DNA from: Gaiellasilicea sp963707575
Lineage (GTDB): Bacteria > Actinomycetota > Thermoleophilia > Gaiellales > Gaiellaceae
DNA: 64,000 nt
Reading direction: 5' to 3'
Assembly (NCBI GenBank): GCA_963707575.1
Contig: OY970171.1
Location: forward strand, 186,001-250,000
Part shown: one piece after another, positions 1 to 9,301 of the stretch
How positions within the stretch are numbered: position 1 is the stretch's first letter
Layout of the letters: every line of letters starts with the position of its first letter
Position numbers and translations under genes: made by a program
Notes under the pieces: model-generated
The model's database searches: none
Seen by the model: only the letters and a program-made list of their open reading frames with translations
What the model was told of the DNA's origin: nothing

Positions 1-1203
1 CTCGAGCGAAAGGTCGTCCGCGGAGGCGCCGTGCGGGTAGCCCGCTCCGTCCAACCGCTCGTGGTGGTCGCGCACGAGCCTGCGCACGCCGCGCGAGAAG
101 CCGAGCTCGCCGAGCAGCGCGTCGCCGCGTGCGGGGTGGCGCCGGATGACGCCGAACTCCAAGTCGTCCAGCGCCCCGGGCTTCTTCAGGATCTCGTCCG
201 GAACGGACAGCTTGCCGATGTCGTGCAAGAGGCCGCCGATCGCGAGCTCACGGAGACGCGCTGGGGCGATCCCGAGCTCCTCGCCGACCTCGACCGCGAG
301 CAGGGCGACGCGGCGCGTGTGCCCTTCCGTGTACTCGTCCTTCTCGGCGAGCAGGCGCGTGAGCGCACCGACCTGGGAGCCGAGGAACGCCTCCTCTGCC
401 GCCACGAGCTCGGCTCCGCGGAGATCGCCGGCGAGCGGCCGCGAGGGCGCTGCGCGCATCAGGTCGAGGGCGACCGGAGTCGCCACGACGAGGATCCCGA
501 GCACCTCCAGGAAGTGGCCGACCCACCAGCCGAGCGTGCGGTAGTCCTGGGTCAGGGCCGGGACGAGCGACGCTGCGAGCCATACGATCCCGATCAGCAC
601 GAGGAGATCGGCGGCACGTCGTGAGAGCGTGATCGTGCGGAGCGCACGCAGCCCGACGAGACCGTAGAAGGCGAAGCCGGCGACGAGCAGAGCAATCGCA
701 GGCGGGCTGCTCGGCTCCGGCACGTCGGGGACGAGCGACGGCACGACCAGCGCGAGGACACCGAGCGAAATCACGCCGGCCATCAGCGCGCCCTGGAGCC
801 AGATGATCCAGGAGATGTTGCGGTGCTCGCGCACGGTCGGGAATGCCGCGAGCGCGAGGATCGCTCCGCCGACGGGCAAGGTCGCGGCGCCGGTGAGCGA
901 CGAGACGCCGTTGTCGCCGACGAGGAAATAGGGCGTTGCGACCCCGTGCACGACGAGCAGCGCCGCCATGACCGTGAACGCCGAGCCGACGAGGGCGGGA
1001 CGCGCGTCGCTGCGGCGCTTCCCCGCCACCGCGAGCGCGAAGCCGGCGATCGTGGCCACCAACGCACTCACTCCGACGGCCCAGAAGTGGAACGAGCCCG
1101 AGAAGTTGACCTGCTGCCCGCCGAAGGCGTGCATGACCGCCGGAGGGAAGACTGCAGCGGCGCCAGCCGCAACGGCGAACGGGACGAAGGTATCGCGTCG
1201 CAC
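1..1203 (-). CDS. HD-GYP domain membrane protein (3' end outside window)
   Basis: The reading frame runs leftwards off the window edge, so the C-terminus is missing. About 220 N-terminal residues are hydrophobic and hold several predicted membrane segments. A cytoplasmic HD-GYP domain follows: HDIGK at about residues 327-331 and HHERLDGAGYP at about 380-390, the metal-binding and GYP signatures of cyclic-di-GMP phosphodiesterases. The likely role is membrane-linked c-di-GMP hydrolysis. I chose the GTG at 1203 because an in-frame stop lies about 40 bases further upstream; an ATG at 1134 would remove the first membrane segment. It is divergent from the hydrolase at 1265. The family is clear; the signal sensed by the membrane part is unknown. 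Confidence 0.85.
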   Translation of the reverse strand, partial: MRRDTFVPFAVAAGAAAVFPPAVMHAFGGQQVNFSGSFHFWAVGVSALVATIAGFALAVAGKRRSDARPALVGSAFTVMAALLVVHGVATPYFLVGDNGVSSLTGAATLPVGGAILALAAFPTVREHRNISWIIWLQGALMAGVISLGVLALVVPSLVPDVPEPSSPPAIALLVAGFAFYGLVGLRALRTITLSRRAADLLVLIGIVWLAASLVPALTQDYRTLGWWVGHFLEVLGILVVATPVALDLMRAAPSRPLAGDLRGAELVAAEEAFLGSQVGALTRLLAEKDEYTEGHTRRVALLAVEVGEELGIAPARLRELAIGGLLHDIGKLSVPDEILKKPGALDDLEFGVIRRHPARGDALLGELGFSRGVRRLVRDHHERLDGAGYPHGASADDLSLE

Positions 1204-1264
1204 GAGCGCGTTATCGGCCGCGCTGGCCTGCGTCTTAACCCTTCACAGGGGGCAGGATGCCGCC

Positions 1265-1993
1265 ATGCAGACGCAGGTCCGAACGGCGCTCGTCGACGGT
1301 CGGCGCTGCCGGTGGCGCGAGGCCGGCAGCGGGCCACCGCTCGTGCTCGTGCACGGGCTGGCCGGATCGTGGCGCTGGTGGCGGCCGGTCGTGCCGATGC
1401 TCGCCCGGGAGCGCACCGTGCTCCTCGTCGATCTGCCGGGCTTCGGCCGGCGCCCGGGCCTGCGCGCGTTCGACCCCGATGCAGCCGTGGAGTGGCTCGC
1501 ACACTGGTCGCAGGTCGCGAAGCTCGGCCCTGCAGACCTCGTCGGCCACTCCCTCGGCGGCTTGCTCTCCGCCCGGCTCGCCGCACGCCATCCCGAGACG
1601 GTGCGTCGGCTCGTGCTCGTCGCGCCCGCCGGGCTTCCCGGACGCAGCGCCGTCGGCGCCACCGCGCCGCTCCTGCGCGTGCTGTTCGCCTCGCGGCCGC
1701 GCTTCCTCGCCCTGCTCGCGTCCGACGCTGCCCGCTCCGGGCCGGTGACGATCGGGACCGCCGCGCGGGCCTTGCTCGCAGCGGACGCCCGAGCCGATCT
1801 GGCCGCAGTTCGCGCCAGGACGCTCGTCCTGGCAGGGCGCAAGGATCACCTCGTCCCGCTCGCACACGCGCAGGAGCTCGCACGGGCGCTTCCGGACGGG
1901 CGCCTACGCGTGCTCGACGCGGGACACGTGCCGATGGTCGACCGGCCCGCCGAGCTCAGCCGCGAGCTGCTGGAATTCCTGGCAGAGCCCTGA
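1265..1993 (+). CDS. alpha/beta hydrolase
   Basis: A 242-residue alpha/beta-hydrolase-fold enzyme. It has the oxyanion-hole HG at residues 30-31, the nucleophile elbow GHSLGG with Ser96, a late acidic residue in AGRKDHLVP and a C-terminal His in DAGHVPM. No signal peptide is visible, so it is probably cytoplasmic. The substrate cannot be told: esterases, lactonases and C-C hydrolases share this layout. The ATG at 1265 follows a purine-rich stretch and places the HG motif at the usual distance; the open frame extends upstream to 968, but that part overlaps the divergent HD-GYP gene. Its 3' end overlaps the convergent hydrolase gene by 38 bases. Confidence 0.85.
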   Translation: MQTQVRTALVDGRRCRWREAGSGPPLVLVHGLAGSWRWWRPVVPMLARERTVLLVDLPGFGRRPGLRAFDPDAAVEWLAHWSQVAKLGPADLVGHSLGGLLSARLAARHPETVRRLVLVAPAGLPGRSAVGATAPLLRVLFASRPRFLALLASDAARSGPVTIGTAARALLAADARADLAAVRARTLVLAGRKDHLVPLAHAQELARALPDGRLRVLDAGHVPMVDRPAELSRELLEFLAEP

Positions 1994-2591
1994 TCGCCTC
2001 CGCGACCTCACGCGGATGCGAGAAGTGGACGGCGTGGGCCGCGCCCGCGATCGTCACGAGCCGGCCCTGCGGCAGCAGCGAAGCCGCTTCGCGCGCCCAG
2101 TCGGGCGGAGACATCGTGTCGTGCACCCCGCGCACGACGACGGCGGGGACGTCGATTCGCGGCAGGCGCTCCTCGATCCGGTCGTCGAGCGCGTAGCGGG
2201 CCTGGCGCAGCAGTGGGAGCAGCCCGAACGTCGCGTAGTCGGAGAGCACGATCCTGGTGAGCGCGAAGGGCTCGAACCAGGCGTCGGCTGCGAGCCGTCC
2301 CAGGTGCCGGACGAGGCTGTGCGTCCGAGCGTCCACGGTCGGGCCGATCAGCGCGAGCGCGGTGACGAGGTCGGGCCGCCGCAGGGCGAGCTCGGTCGCG
2401 ATCTGGCAGCCCATCGAGTTCGCGACGAGCGCCGCCGGCTCGTCCAGGTGCTGCTCGAGCTGCCTGGCAAGCTCGGAAATCGGACCCGCCTGGCGGAGCT
2501 CCGGCCGCACGAGGCCCGGTCCGAGCTCTCGCGCCAGCGGCTCGAAGTACCGCTGCCCCACTCCGAGCCCGTGCACGAGGACGACCACCAC
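1956..2591 (-). CDS. alpha/beta hydrolase (short)
   Basis: A 211-residue alpha/beta hydrolase beginning almost directly with the HG oxyanion motif (residues 7-8). The nucleophile elbow reads ANSMGC with Ser59, so the usual first Gly is Ala. A likely catalytic Asp lies in VRGVHDTMSP and the His in GAAHAVHFSHP. The protein is short for the family because little precedes strand 3; the GTG at 2591 is the first usable start. It is convergent with, and overlaps, the hydrolase at 1265-1993 by 38 bases. The two are not close copies. Substrate unknown. Confidence 0.8.
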   Translation of the reverse strand: MVVVLVHGLGVGQRYFEPLARELGPGLVRPELRQAGPISELARQLEQHLDEPAALVANSMGCQIATELALRRPDLVTALALIGPTVDARTHSLVRHLGRLAADAWFEPFALTRIVLSDYATFGLLPLLRQARYALDDRIEERLPRIDVPAVVVRGVHDTMSPPDWAREAASLLPQGRLVTIAGAAHAVHFSHPREVAEAIRALPGIPAARG

Positions 2592-2626
2592 GGGACGGTA
2601 GCCGTGGAGAGCAGCCGGGTCGTGGC

Positions 2627-5299
2627 TTAACTCCGGCGGACGACCTCGCAGGTCCGGGCGACGGAGTCGACCCGGTCGGCGATCACCGTGTCGCGCCCCG
2701 GTCCGCAGCGGATCACGTCGCGGGCCTTGTCCCGGGCTTCGATCCGATCCTTGCCGGTGCCGCCGTCGAGGACGTCCCGGCCCGGACCGCCGACGAGGTG
2801 GTCGTTCCCGGCCCCGCCGAAGAGCTTGTCCGCGCCGCCCAGCCCGAGGAGCCAGTCGTCGCCGCCGAGCCCGCGCAGGAGGTCGGGGCCGCTCGTGCCG
2901 TTCAGGACGTTCGCCCGGTTGTTCCCGGCACGGACGCGCGGCGCCGCGGCGGTCGTCAGCGCGGTCGGCCCCTGGCCGCCCCTGACGTCGAGCGCGAGGA
3001 CGCCGGTGTTGTTCGCCTCGTCAGGATCCGCCGTGCTCGTCAGGGCCACCGAGATCGACTTCCGCCCTGCAGCTCCGACGTTGAGCGAGAAGCGGAGCAG
3101 CGTCGTCGTCGCCCCCGGGAGATAGTCCAGGTTGCAGTCCAGCACCGCTGCCCCCGTGCACCCAGAGCCCCGATCGAAGGCGGGCGGGCCGAGCAACGTC
3201 GTCCCCACCGGCAGCCCGATCGCAGCCCGCAAGCCTCTCGCAGCCAGGTCCTGAGTCTTGTTGTGAACGAACACGCGCACCTCGACCACCTCGTTCACCG
3301 CCGGCGTCAGGCTCGACGCCGCGAACGACACCTCGACATCGCCGGCTACCCCACCGCCTCCCCCACTACCGCCGCCACCCGGCGGCGCGGCGCCGGTGGT
3401 CAGCGTGGCGTCGAGCCCATGGGTCGTCCCGACGGCGTTCGACGCGACGATGCGGTAGTGGTAGGCCGTCGAGGCCGCCAGCCCGGCAAGCGTCGTCGCC
3501 ACGTCCACCGGTGCGCTGCCGAAGCCGACGGCGACGGGCGCCGACTCGGCGCCGTACGAAGCCGTGGGGCCGTACTGCACGGTGTAGGTCGTCTGTTCGC
3601 CCCGCGGGTTGACGACGCCCGCGATCTGCGCGGACGACGACGTCAGCGACGTCGCCGCTCCGGTCGTGACCGTGGGCGCCGCTTCGACTGCGGTCGTGAA
3701 GACCCGTTCGCCGCTGTCGGTCGTGCCGTCGGCGCTCTCGGCGACCACGCGGTAGCGATAGACCGTGTTCCGAACGAGCCCGGTCAGCGTGTGGCTGATC
3801 GGCACGTCGTGGACGCCGCCGCCGATGTCGATCCGCGCCGTCTGCCCCAGCTCGTACGCGGGGGTCCTGCCCCACTGGATGGAGTAGGTCGTCGCGGTCT
3901 CGTTCGGGTTCACGGCTCCGACGATGGTCGCGCGGGTCGCGCCGAGGACCGGCGGCCCGAGCAAGACCGTCGGGGGCTGGGCGGCCAGGGTCGTCACGCT
4001 CCGCTCCGCGCCGTAGGAGACACCGAACAGGTTCGTCGTCTTGACCCTGAAGTAGTACGTCCGCGCAGCCGAGAGCCCCGTCAGGACGTGCGCGTACGAG
4101 GCGTCGGTCCGGCCGCTGCCGGCGGCAACGGGCGCCGTCTCCGCGCCGTACGTCCCGGGTGCGGTGCCGTACTGCCAGACGAACGTCGTGGGCAGCCCGC
4201 GCGCATTCACAGTCGCCGCGACCGGCGCCGTCGTCTTCGTCGCGGAGCCGGCGCCTGCCAGCGTCGTCGCAGCGGCGGTCGACGTCGGCAGCCGCAGCCT
4301 TCCTGCCCCGTAGGTCGAGTCGATCCCGAAGGCGCCGAGATCGGCGGCATCCGCCTGCAGCATCGTGCGCAGGTCGTTCACGGTGGAGAGCGGCAGCAGG
4401 CCTTTCCAGAGCGCCGCGGCCCCGGCAACGTGCGGCGCCGAGGACGAGGTACCCGTGAACGCAGAGGTCGCGCACGCCGAGAACGGCCCGTACTGGGCCG
4501 AGCTCACCGCAGAGGGAGCCGCGAGGTCGGGCTTCACACGCCCGTCGATCGTCGGGCCGCGCGAGCTGTACGGCTCGAGCGAGCTGTTCTGCCAGCAGAT
4601 TGCGCCCACCGTGAAGACGTGCGGCGAGGTCGCGGGCTCGAGGATGCTGCCGGCCGGTGCGCCGTACTGGAGGAGGCCGCCGATCGAGACGAAGAGGTCG
4701 AACCGCGGCGTCGTGGCGTCGCCGACGCGCTCGATCACGAAGGAGACGGTCTGCGTGGCCGAGCTCCCGTTCGAGTAGCAGACCCGCTCGGCCGGCGGAT
4801 GTGCCCCGTCCTGGGGCTCGAACGACCACGCCACCGGCATCCCGTTCAGCTCGAGATAGAGGTTGAAGTCTTGATCCGTGACCGGCCAGGCGTCCCACTT
4901 GAGGAAGCCACAGATCTGCTTGCCGGGCGCGAGGGCGAGCGAGTTTCCCTCGTCCGAGCCCGCAAAGTTGTGACGCCGGTTGCCGTCGGGATCGGAGAAC
5001 GGGCCACTCCAGTGCGCGAGCGCCGAGTTGCCGGCGGAGTTGATCCAGAGAACGCCGTTGGCGCGGGCGTCCGCGACGAGCGCGTCCGGCGTTCCCGCAG
5101 CTCCGGACCCATCGCCCCGGGCGGTGTTCAGCCAGCCCACGGAATGGTTCACGATCGTGATCCCGTTGGCCTTCACGTACTCCACCGCCTGCGCGAGATC
5201 GACCTCTGTCGCGATGCAGATCAGGCTCAGCTGCGCCGCGGGCGCCATCTCGTGCACGATTTCCGCGACCGCCGTCCCGTGCGGGTCCGGAGCTCCCAT
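2627..5299 (-). CDS. subtilase main fragment (His and Ser motifs, FN3-like repeats, RTX tail)
   Basis: The larger part of a secreted S8-family serine protease. It carries the catalytic His in PHGTAVAEIVHE and the catalytic Ser in FTGTSSSAPHVAG, then three fibronectin-III-like repeats, a Gly-rich linker, a DUF11/CARDB-like domain and a C-terminal calcium-binding RTX run (GGDDWLLGLGGADKLFGGAG and following). The catalytic Asp lies in a different frame in the adjoining N-terminal fragment, so the gene as written is frameshifted at a five-C run (plus strand 5344-5348). This frame stays open upstream of the ATG at 5299 to about 5350 and encodes conserved-looking sequence there, so 5299 is not the real start. 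The product would be an extracellular protease with adhesive domains, if intact. Confidence 0.8.
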   Translation of the reverse strand: MGAPDPHGTAVAEIVHEMAPAAQLSLICIATEVDLAQAVEYVKANGITIVNHSVGWLNTARGDGSGAAGTPDALVADARANGVLWINSAGNSALAHWSGPFSDPDGNRRHNFAGSDEGNSLALAPGKQICGFLKWDAWPVTDQDFNLYLELNGMPVAWSFEPQDGAHPPAERVCYSNGSSATQTVSFVIERVGDATTPRFDLFVSIGGLLQYGAPAGSILEPATSPHVFTVGAICWQNSSLEPYSSRGPTIDGRVKPDLAAPSAVSSAQYGPFSACATSAFTGTSSSAPHVAGAAALWKGLLPLSTVNDLRTMLQADAADLGAFGIDSTYGAGRLRLPTSTAAATTLAGAGSATKTTAPVAATVNARGLPTTFVWQYGTAPGTYGAETAPVAAGSGRTDASYAHVLTGLSAARTYYFRVKTTNLFGVSYGAERSVTTLAAQPPTVLLGPPVLGATRATIVGAVNPNETATTYSIQWGRTPAYELGQTARIDIGGGVHDVPISHTLTGLVRNTVYRYRVVAESADGTTDSGERVFTTAVEAAPTVTTGAATSLTSSSAQIAGVVNPRGEQTTYTVQYGPTASYGAESAPVAVGFGSAPVDVATTLAGLAASTAYHYRIVASNAVGTTHGLDATLTTGAAPPGGGGSGGGGGVAGDVEVSFAASSLTPAVNEVVEVRVFVHNKTQDLAARGLRAAIGLPVGTTLLGPPAFDRGSGCTGAAVLDCNLDYLPGATTTLLRFSLNVGAAGRKSISVALTSTADPDEANNTGVLALDVRGGQGPTALTTAAAPRVRAGNNRANVLNGTSGPDLLRGLGGDDWLLGLGGADKLFGGAGNDHLVGGPGRDVLDGGTGKDRIEARDKARDVIRCGPGRDTVIADRVDSVARTCEVVRRS

Positions 5300-5904
5300 G
5301 GCGCCGCCGCAGAAGTCCCGCGCGGCCAGAGTCGGCGGGAGCTCCCCCGCGCGATGCGGTCGTGGTACCCGGCGAACCCGACGTCGATGATGGCGACCTT
5401 CGCCCCCGCGCCCCGCAGGTTCCGGGCGTGCCAGTCGACCGCTGCGGTCGTGGCCACGCCCTCGCTCTGGGTCGCCAGCGGGATCGCGGCGAACGGGGCG
5501 CGGACGCGGTCGACGCCTCCCGCGCGCGCGAGGTCGGCCAACGCCGAGGGCGCAACCAGCGCCTCGGTCAGCCCACCCACCGCTCCCTCGACGACTCCCC
5601 CGCTCGACTCCACCGCTGCGCGGACGGCGGCGGACGTCCCTTCGACGACGATCCGCACACGTCCCCTCGCCGTGTCGAGACCGGCGCGTCGTGCAGCCGC
5701 GAGAGCCTGGGCGGCGCCGTCGTCCTCGGCGACGTACACGAGCCCGGCGAGCGCCGATTCCAGGCGCGGGTTCGTGCTGGGCGTCCGCGACGGCGACTGC
5801 CGGTCACTCGCGCCGGGGCCACCGTCCGTGCGCGCGGCACCGACCGGCGCCAGCGCCAGGCACGCAGCCGCGACCACTGCCGCGGCACCGACGATCCTCC
5901 ACAT
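5227..5904 (-). pseudogene. subtilase N-terminal fragment (signal peptide, catalytic Asp)
   Basis: This is the 5' part of the protease at 2627-5299. From the ATG at 5904 (MWRIVGAAAVV) it has a signal peptide, an inhibitor-like propeptide region and the catalytic-Asp strand VAIIDVGFAGYHD. After residues DRIARG the frame turns into non-homologous Arg/Ser-rich sequence. Adding one G to the five-G run (minus strand, at 5344-5348) restores a continuous product through RDFCGGAMGAPDPHGT into the His motif. An upstream ATG at 5943 is possible, but the 5904 ATG has a purine-rich ribosome-binding stretch and begins the signal peptide cleanly. A genuine frameshift mutation, programmed slippage or a base-calling error cannot be separated from sequence alone. 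Confidence 0.7.
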
Positions 5905-6032
5905 CCTCCCCGCTCTCCCCTTCGGTGACGTCAGGGAGAGCATGTGACCTGGAGTCGCGCTCGTCCAGGGCTCCGAGCGAATCCCGCCCGGGCAGGAAGT
6001 TGTCCACCGCCCTTGGCGTTAGTCTCCAGCGC

Positions 6033-7589
6033 GTGGGCCTGCTGACCTCGCAGCTCGAGCGCGACGACGCCTTCGCCGCGCGCGAGCAGCGGATGGAGGA
6101 GCTCGTCGCGGAGTTGCGCGAGCGCAGCGCCGCGGTCGCGGCCGGCGGCGGCGAGAAGGCGCTCGAGCGCCATCGCTCCCGGGGCAAGCTGCCGGTGCGC
6201 GAGCGGATCGACCGGCTCGTCGATCCCGGCTCCGCGTTCCTGGAGCTGAACGCGCTCGCTGCCTGGGAGCTCTACGACGGCGCGGCCCCGTCGGCCGGGA
6301 TCGTCACCGGGATCGGCGTCGTCGAGGGCCAGGAGTGCGTGATCGTGGCGAACGACGCCACCGTCAAGGGCGGCTCCTACTTCCCCCTGACGGTGAAGAA
6401 GCACCTGCGCGCGCAGGAGGTGGCGGCGCAGAACCGGCTGCCGTGCCTTTACCTGGTCGACTCCGGCGGCGCGTTCCTGCCCCTCCAGGACGAGGTCTTC
6501 CCCGACCGCGACCATTTCGGGCGCATCTTCTTCAACCAGGCGCGCCTCTCCGCCGCCGGGATCCCGCAGATCGCCGTCGTGATGGGCTCGTGCACCGCGG
6601 GCGGCGCCTACGTGCCCGCGATGAGCGACGAGACGATCATCGTCAAGGGCACGGGCACGATCTTCATCGGCGGCCCGCCACTCGTGAAGGCGGCGACGGG
6701 GCAGGATGTCACCGCCGAGGAGCTCGGCGGCGCCGACGTGCACGCCCGCCGGTCGGGCGTCGCCGACCACTACGCGACCTCGGACGAGCATGCGCTCGCG
6801 CTGGCGCGCCAGATCGTGCGCAACCTGCACCGGCGGAAGGAGGCGCCGTGGGACGTTGCGCCACCGGAGCCGCCGGCGCTCGACCCCCGAGAGCTCTACG
6901 GCCTGGTGCCCGAGGACTTCAAGCACGAGCTCGACGCGCACGAGGTGATCGCGCGCCTCGTCGACGGCTCTCGCTTCGCCGAGTTCAAGGCGCTCTACGG
7001 CGAGACGCTCGTCTGCGGCTTCGCCCGCATCGAGGGCTATCCCGTCGGGATCCTCGCGAACAAGGGCGTCCTCTTCGCCGAGTCGGCGCAGAAGGGGGCG
7101 CACTTCATCGAGCTGGCGGCGAAGCGGCGGATCCCGCTCGTGTTCCTGCAGAACATCACCGGCTTCATGGTCGGCAAGGAGTACGAGGAGGGCGGGATCG
7201 CGCGCGACGGCGCCAAGCTCGTGATGGCGGTTGCCTGCGCAGACGTGCCGAAGTTCACGGTCGTCACCGGCGGGTCGTTCGGGGCAGGCAACTACGCCAT
7301 GTGCGGGCGGGCCTACGAGCCGCGGCAGCTCTGGATGTGGCCGAACGCGCGCATCTCGGTGATGGGCGGCGAGCAGGCGGCGACGGTGCTGTCGATGGTC
7401 GGCGACTCCGACCCGGACGAGATCCGCGCCAAGTACGAGGCCGAGGGGAACCCGTACCACTCGACGGCGCGGCTCTGGGACGACGGCATCATCGACCCGC
7501 TCGACACACGCCGCGTCCTGGCGCTCGGGATCTCGGCGGCTCTGAACGCGCCGATCCCGGAGTCCACGTTCGGCATCTTTCGCATGTGA
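6033..7589 (+). CDS. mccB: acyl-CoA carboxylase carboxyltransferase (methylcrotonyl-CoA carboxylase beta type)
   Basis: A 518-residue carboxyltransferase subunit that moves CO2 from carboxybiotin to an acyl-CoA. The family core is complete: the early SRGKLPVRERID box, NDATVKGGSYFPLTVKKH, the oxyanion-type MGSCTAGGAYVPAMSDE, and the second half with NITGFMVGKEYEEGG and GGSFGAGNYAMCGRAY. The NDATVKGG/YFPLTVKKHLRAQ wording is typical of methylcrotonyl- and geranyl-CoA carboxylases rather than propionyl-CoA carboxylases. The GTG at 6033 (MGLLTSQLER) fits the family N-terminus; the open frame extends further upstream without homology. The matching biotin subunit is at 23794, so the pair is not in one operon. 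The role in leucine degradation is inferred. Confidence 0.88.
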   Translation: MGLLTSQLERDDAFAAREQRMEELVAELRERSAAVAAGGGEKALERHRSRGKLPVRERIDRLVDPGSAFLELNALAAWELYDGAAPSAGIVTGIGVVEGQECVIVANDATVKGGSYFPLTVKKHLRAQEVAAQNRLPCLYLVDSGGAFLPLQDEVFPDRDHFGRIFFNQARLSAAGIPQIAVVMGSCTAGGAYVPAMSDETIIVKGTGTIFIGGPPLVKAATGQDVTAEELGGADVHARRSGVADHYATSDEHALALARQIVRNLHRRKEAPWDVAPPEPPALDPRELYGLVPEDFKHELDAHEVIARLVDGSRFAEFKALYGETLVCGFARIEGYPVGILANKGVLFAESAQKGAHFIELAAKRRIPLVFLQNITGFMVGKEYEEGGIARDGAKLVMAVACADVPKFTVVTGGSFGAGNYAMCGRAYEPRQLWMWPNARISVMGGEQAATVLSMVGDSDPDEIRAKYEAEGNPYHSTARLWDDGIIDPLDTRRVLALGISAALNAPIPESTFGIFRM

Positions 7590-7598
7590 GGAGGAACG

Positions 7599-7880
7599 AT
7601 GGCAATCACAGCTGAGCAGCTGGCTCACGAGCTACGCGCGGCCGAGGCGGCGCACGCCGAGTACGAGCGTGAGCTCGGTCGCGCCGACGCGGACTGGCCG
7701 ACCTGGTATGCGCGCTTCATCGTCGACCGGCTCGATCAGCCCCGCGGCATCGGCCTGGACGCGGAGGACCTGCGGGTGCTCGAGGCCGCGCTGCACTCGT
7801 ACATGGACGACTTCGGGCACGAGGAGGCCGACGTGCTCAGGCAGGCGAAGGCGACGCTCGCCAAGGTGAGGTCGACCTAG
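7599..7880 (+). CDS. small acidic hypothetical protein
   Basis: A 93-residue soluble acidic protein, mostly predicted helix, with no membrane segment and no motif I recognise. It starts 9 bases after the mccB stop behind a strong GGAGGA ribosome-binding site, so it is almost certainly co-transcribed with mccB. The 109-residue gene follows after 2 bases. Codon usage matches the neighbours. Function unknown. Confidence 0.75.
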   Translation: MAITAEQLAHELRAAEAAHAEYERELGRADADWPTWYARFIVDRLDQPRGIGLDAEDLRVLEAALHSYMDDFGHEEADVLRQAKATLAKVRST

Positions 7881-7882
7881 AC

Positions 7883-8212
7883 GTGGTCGTCCGGATCGTG
7901 CTCTGGAACCTCGCCGACTCGAAGACGACGATCGAGGAGCTGCGGCGATATCTCCGTGACGAGTCCGTCGACGCGTTCGCCGAGGTCGACGGCCTGCGCT
8001 TCAAGGCCTGGATCTCGGACTCCGCGGGGGAGCGCTGGGGCGCGTTCTACCTGTTCGAGTCGCGCGAGGCCGCCGACCAGGAGCTCCCGGGCCGGGTGCG
8101 CGAGCTGATCGGGAAGGAGCCCGGGCTCGTCGAGGAGTTCGACCTCGAGGCGACCATCGAGGGCCAGTTCGCCGACGAGCAGCTGTCGCACCTCGGCCTC
8201 GCGTTCGAGTGA
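7883..8212 (+). CDS. YdhR-like small alpha+beta-barrel protein
   Basis: A 109-residue protein starting with GTG two bases after the previous stop. The stretch around residues 30-60 (FAEVDGLRFKAWISDSAGE followed by WGAFYLFESREAADQ) resembles YdhR-type dimeric alpha+beta-barrel monooxygenase-like proteins, where a GLxxKxW strand is followed by GGIYLFE. Many such proteins have no known reaction. It ends exactly where the convergent Ig-like gene ends, with adjoining stop codons. Position suggests an accessory to the carboxylase operon; this is inference. Confidence 0.7.
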   Translation: MVVRIVLWNLADSKTTIEELRRYLRDESVDAFAEVDGLRFKAWISDSAGERWGAFYLFESREAADQELPGRVRELIGKEPGLVEEFDLEATIEGQFADEQLSHLGLAFE

Positions 8213-9301
8213 TCAGCGCGCGCGCACGGTAAACGTGCTGGAGCCCAGCGAGGGGCCGAAACGTGGTTGCGCTCGCGTCCCGAGGGCGGGCCAGACGAAC
8301 CACCGGTACAAGCCCGGGAGCAGCAGGTGCTGCCGGCCGCCGTAGCGCCACTTCTTCGCGAGCACGAGCTCGGGCTTCGTCGGCCACACGCTCAGCACCT
8401 TGACGCCGTTCCGGTGCAACTGAACGTTGTAGTAGCGCGCCCGCTTGGCCGGCTCCCAGGCCAGGCGGACAGGACCGCGGACGACGGCGCCCGCGAGCGG
8501 CGTGTGCAGCGCCGAGAGCGCGTCGGCGGTGATCGCCGCCCCGGCGACGTTGCCGGCCGCGTCGGTGGCGGTCAGCTCGTAGCGGTAGCGCACGCCCTTG
8601 CGAACGGTGCGATCGACGAAGGCCTGCCCATTGCCGCGGTAGACACGTGTCTTCTTCGCGCCGTTCACGCCGGGTACTCGGTCGATCCGGACCAGGACGG
8701 CGTCCGCAGGCTTCTTCCAGCCCAGCCGCGCGACGCCCTTCGCAAGCTGTGCCTTGACCGCGGCGAGCTTCGGCGCAGTGGCGTCGTAGTTGATCGCAAC
8801 GGCGACCTCGGCCGCGTTGCCGGCCTGGTCACGGCAGGTGCCTGAAAGGGCAGCCTTCGCCCGATCCGGCCCCGCGTAGCGCGCCGGCTGTGTGCACGCC
8901 GCGATGCCGGACGTCGCATCTACGCCATTGAACGAGACGGTGAGGGGCTTCCGGTACCACCCGTTGCCGTCCGGAGCCCGATCGGCGGCCGGCGTGACGG
9001 TCGGGGGGGTCGCGTCGTACTTGAGCGCAACCACAGCGGACGCGGAATTGCCCGCGACATCGCGGCAGATCCCAGACACCTGCGCGGAGGCGCTATCAGA
9101 GGCGTGCGTTGGCCGGTCGCATGACGCGATCCCCGACGTCGCGTCGCTGCCGGAGAAGGCTACGGCGACGGGTTTCGTGTACCAGCCGTTCGAATCAGGT
9201 GCACGTTCCGGTGCGGCAGCGGTCACCTGCGGCGGCGTGGCGTCCCGTTTGATGATGGGCCGTCTACCCGTAGATCTCACTTCCGTAGGTGACGACTGCA
9301 C
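8213..9301 (-). CDS. Ig-like repeat secreted protein (3' intact part)
   Basis: This frame encodes two to three copies of an actinobacterial extracellular repeat (patterns such as DSNGWYTKPVAVAFSGSDAT then SGIASC, CRDVAGN, YDATPP). It continues into an FN3-like segment and a C-terminal beta-rich region with YNVQLHRNGVKV and LPGLYRWFVWP. Paired Cys residues in each repeat suggest disulphides outside the cell. The apparent GTG start at 9301 is not the biological one: there is no signal peptide, and repeat sequence continues upstream in other frames (9302-9554). It is the last gene of the leftward surface-protein cluster. Its role may be adhesion or wall association; no enzyme motif is seen. Confidence 0.7.
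   Translation of the reverse strand: MQSSPTEVRSTGRRPIIKRDATPPQVTAAAPERAPDSNGWYTKPVAVAFSGSDATSGIASCDRPTHASDSASAQVSGICRDVAGNSASAVVALKYDATPPTVTPAADRAPDGNGWYRKPLTVSFNGVDATSGIAACTQPARYAGPDRAKAALSGTCRDQAGNAAEVAVAINYDATAPKLAAVKAQLAKGVARLGWKKPADAVLVRIDRVPGVNGAKKTRVYRGNGQAFVDRTVRKGVRYRYELTATDAAGNVAGAAITADALSALHTPLAGAVVRGPVRLAWEPAKRARYYNVQLHRNGVKVLSVWPTKPELVLAKKWRYGGRQHLLLPGLYRWFVWPALGTRAQPRFGPSLGSSTFTVRAR

Noticed and set aside
2798..5947. Very long plus-strand open frame (about 1050 codons) opposite the subtilase gene
   Set aside because: It is Arg/Pro/Ala-rich with no domain, and mirrors a real minus-strand gene; high GC produces such antisense frames throughout the window.
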